DNA of 64,000 nucleotides from Flaveria trinervia (Eukaryota; Streptophyta; Magnoliopsida; Asterales; Asteraceae), in assembly GCA_025506515.1 (NCBI GenBank), contig CM046443.1:90170914-90234913 (forward strand), read 5' to 3'. Under the pieces are notes generated by a model. The model was not told the DNA's origin, searched no databases, and saw nothing but the letters and a program-made list of their open reading frames with translations. The first letter of the stretch is position 1. Each line of letters begins with the position of its first letter. Below, piece after piece: positions 61,092 through 64,000 of this stretch. The position numbers were made by a program, and so were the translations under genes.

Positions 61092-61430
61092 TTTATTAAA
61101 TTTCGGAAGTAGATTTGATATGTTATGAAATGGTTCTTCCGAGACTAAAAACTCTTCGAAAGATAAGATTTCCCAAGGAGGAAGTTTCCTTCGGAAGATA
61201 TATATGACATCTTCCGAGGGTTATTTTCTCTTTGGAAGAATTTACACTTAGTGAAATTTTGAAGAAAAACTTTTTGCAACAGGGCTTAGATTGTATTGAC
61301 AAAGACAAGACATATTTTGAAAATCTTTTCAAATGAGATGCACTATTCATTATTTATCATCCCAATAGTCGTAATAAGATACTTGAATCTTTGTTCATCA
61401 AATGCTTTGGTGAACAAGTCAGCATATTAT
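61092..61430 (-). other. Sirevirus C region 3' of pol, with CTTCNGAAG palindromes
   Basis: Non-coding. About six imperfect palindromes (TTTCGGAAG, CTTCGGAAG, CTTTGGAAG and so on) lie at 61095-61240, matching the cluster in the C LTR at 28440-28850. Confidence 0.65.
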
Positions 61431-64000
61431 TCATTTTAATAAACTTTAACTAGTTTAATCAGATTTTTCTCATGAATATCTCTAATGAAATGATACCTGA
61501 TGTCAATGTGCTTTGTCTTGGAGTGCTTGGATGGATTTTCTGTAATGGAGATAGAACTCTTGTTGTCAATGTGGATAGGAGTGCTCATGAAGTTAAATCC
61601 ATAGTCTATCATTTGGTTTGAATCCACAACAGTTGAGCACAACAACTAGCAGCAACAACATATTCAGCTTTAACATTAGATGTTTAGACATATGATTGCT
61701 TCTTGCATTGCCATGAGATGATCCTTTCACTAAGAAACTGACATCCCCCTGATGTTCATTTCTTGTTAATATTACAGTCACCATAGTCACTATCAGTGTA
61801 GCTATAGAGATTGAAATTGGTGTTCCTTGGATACTAGAGACCCGGTTTAGGTGCTCCTTTGAGGTATCTAAGGATTCTCTTGGCATCAACTAGGTGAGAC
61901 ACCTTTGGAGCAACATGATATCTTGCATAGATGCATGTTGCAAACATGATATCATGTTTACTTGTTATGAGATACATAAGAGATCTAATGATTTCCCTAT
62001 ACTAATGTTGATCAGTATCCTCCCCCTCTGAGTCAGGACAAATATTTTGATATCTGGGTATATGAGTCTTAGTTGGCTTACAATCTTTCGTATCAAATAT
62101 TTCTAAAGTATTAGTGACATATTTATTTAGATTGATTGATAAAGAACCATTCCTTCATTTGTTTAACCTGAATTCCAAAGAAAAAGTTTATTTTCCCATG
62201 GAACTCATCTCAAATTTATTCTTCATGATGCTCTCAAAGTCTTTGCACATTTGGTCATTTGAGGAATCAATATGATCTCATCAACATAGATGTATGAGCA
62301 AGATATCTTTCCCAGACTTTCTTATGAATAAAGTCTTTTCAATGGTACCTTTGGTGTAACCATTATTCAGGAGAAACTGATACAAAGTCTCATACTACAG
62401 CCTAGGTGCTTGGTGTAGCACATAGAGAGCTTTATCCAGTTTGCACACATAGTTGGGGTTCTATGGTCTTCAAATCCTGGAGGCTGGCACACATAGAGTT
62501 CCCTATCTATATCCCCATATAGAAAGGCACACTTGACATCAAGTTGGTAGATAGTAAAATTCTTGGATGCAACATAAGCAAAAAAGATCCTCACTGCCTT
62601 AAGTCTTGCAACATGTGCAAAGATATCAGTGTAATCAATTCCCTCCTCTTAACTGTATCCTTGAACTACCAATCTTGCCTTGTTCTTGATATCAAGCCTC
62701 TATCATCTCTTTTGTTCCTAAAGACCCATTGGGTGCTTATTGGTACTTGACCAGATGGTAACAGACATAGGTTCCAAACCTTTTGTCTTTTGAATTGAAG
62801 AAATCCCTCTTGCATCAATTCAACCCAACTACTATCTTTCAAGTATTCTTTTACTTTCTTGGGTTCCATCTGAGATATGAAGCATGAGTACATGCATACA
62901 TTCCTATTATGAGTTTGTTCCCTTGTTCTCACGCCTTTAGAGACATCTCCAATGATGTTCGCAAGTGGATGAGTGTTGTGAATCACATCCAGTTGCATAG
63001 AAAGATCCATATAGGAAAAGTTTGGCTCAAGGTTTTGAAGACTTGGTCTAGCTGATGTTTCACACTCATTCAATGAGGATTGATTGAATGAAGGAGAAAC
63101 AACATTAGTATGAGTTGGCTGTGAGGCAACATTGACAGTTGTCTGTTCTTTTAGAATGTTACTTCCATTAGCTTGGTGTTGTGTATTGTTACCGGATGAG
63201 TTTTGAGGCTCATTTTGTTGACAACTAGTTGGCGCTCCATTATTTCTTGAGATAGTTATGCTATAAATCCTGACAATTGTGGGACCAACTCTTGGAGAAC
63301 TTGGAAGAGGTCTGGGTAACTCAAAAAGTTGGTCATCATCAGAATCACTTTGAGTACCTGTTCCAGCTGAAACATTCTCACAAGAGGGTTTAGAATAGTT
63401 TGAAAACAATTCTATATCAAAAATATGATCAGGGCCATTCCTCCTAACACAAGGAGTATGCTCATTGACAACAATGTTTGATGATTCTCCATATTGTTGA
63501 TTTTTAATGTTGTACACTCTATAGGCAATAGAGTTGGAGGAATATCCAACAAAGATAACATCATCTGACTTTTCAGCAAATCTTGCCAAATTGTCCTTTA
63601 TGTTAAGTATGGTACAACTGCTGTCAAAGGACCTAAGATAGCCATGAATGGTGGCCTCTTGTTCCATAGCTCATAAGGGATTTTCCATATGGCTTAACTA
63701 CAAGAACTTTGTTCTATCCATAGCATGCAGTGCTGACTGGCTCTACCCAGAATGTTAGAGGCAACTTTGAATCAACTAACATAGTTCAAGCAGCCTCAAT
63801 AAGTGTCCTATTTTTTCTCTCAACAACACCATTTTATTAATGAGTTCTACGAGTACTATATTGTCTGGCAATCATTTTGGGTTAGAAAATAATTCAAGAA
63901 CTTGATTTCTTAAACTCAATCCCTTGATTACTTATAATTTTCTTAACATTGTGATCAATATGATCTCCTATATTAAGAATAGAAGATTTTAAAGTTTCAG
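61431..64000 (-). pseudogene. Sirevirus C pol, integrase C-terminus to RNase H (partial)
   Basis: Minus strand, continuing off the right edge of the window. From 64000 down: integrase C-terminal region with DVIFVGYSSNSIAYRVYN (63480-63600); a Ser/Asn-rich linker; RT start HPLANIIGDVSKGVRTRE (about 62920-62980); SSWVELMQEGFLQFKRQKVW (about 62770-62830); YQLDVKCAFLYGDI (62500-62560). RNase H remnants follow, ending DYGFNFMSTPIHIDNKSS and HSKTKHIDIRYHFIRDIHEK (61436-61610). One frame of 333 codons is intact (62666-63667). Others are broken, including the YVDD region near 62290. It belongs with the env-like pieces at 47547-48286 and 29100-32271. Confidence 0.88.

Overview
This window looks like plant nuclear DNA, and I see no convincing host gene in its 64 kb. 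It is AT-rich and full of microsatellites, and it is dominated by nested, decayed LTR retrotransposons: a chromovirus (Ty3/gypsy), three Sirevirus-type Ty1/copia copies, gypsy solo LTRs and a Cassandra TRIM. Most primer-binding sites match initiator tRNA-Met (TGGTATCAGAGC). The Sirevirus copies with a long env-like 3' gene remind me of Asteraceae genomes, but that is from memory and is a weak identification.

Layout. (1) 1-9758: AT-rich non-coding DNA with a TTA microsatellite, two Helitron-like elements (4777-5908 plus; about 7745-8233 minus) and a small foldback. (2) 9759-28911: remains of a minus-strand Sirevirus-type unit (LTR, PBS, gag, truncated second LTR). A chromovirus, element G (9996-26687), is inserted in it. 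G holds a gypsy solo LTR E with three tandem-repeat arrays, a complete Cassandra TRIM (12568-13214), another solo LTR F (23156-24558) and a hAT-type MITE (16190-17018). The core of G is inverted relative to its outer LTR pieces, and the target-site duplications of the nested insertions only pair up if the core is flipped back. (3) 28912-32271, 47547-48286 and 61092-64000: Sirevirus C on the minus strand (env-like gene, then pol running off the right edge). It is split by a gypsy solo LTR (32277-33101 plus 47172-47541, TSD GTACA), which is itself split by Sirevirus A (33102-47171), and separately by Sirevirus B (48292-61086, TSD AGAAG).

Sireviruses A and B are related full-length copies. Each has LTRs of about 740 bp, PBS, gag, pol (protease, integrase, RT, RNase H), a spacer of about 2.5 kb, an env-like gene (globular N-terminal domain, acidic stretch, Thr/Pro-rich stretch, coiled coil, second conserved domain), PPT and 3' LTR. 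All are broken by stops, frameshifts and deletions. B has AGAAG duplications on both sides and close LTRs, so it looks younger than A.

The most interesting structure is upstream of the env-like gene. In both copies it seems to have its own LTR-like control module: a cluster of CAGTCG..CGACTG palindromes, a TATA box, a short non-coding exon, a splice donor (ACAG/GTAYAATG), an intron with a second palindrome cluster, and an acceptor 0-4 bases before the ATG. Just upstream lies a series of stem-loops with invariant loop GTCTGAG whose two arms change together. The same palindromes sit before the TATA box in the LTRs and again in the gag leader, so gag and env-like genes appear to share one regulatory layout.
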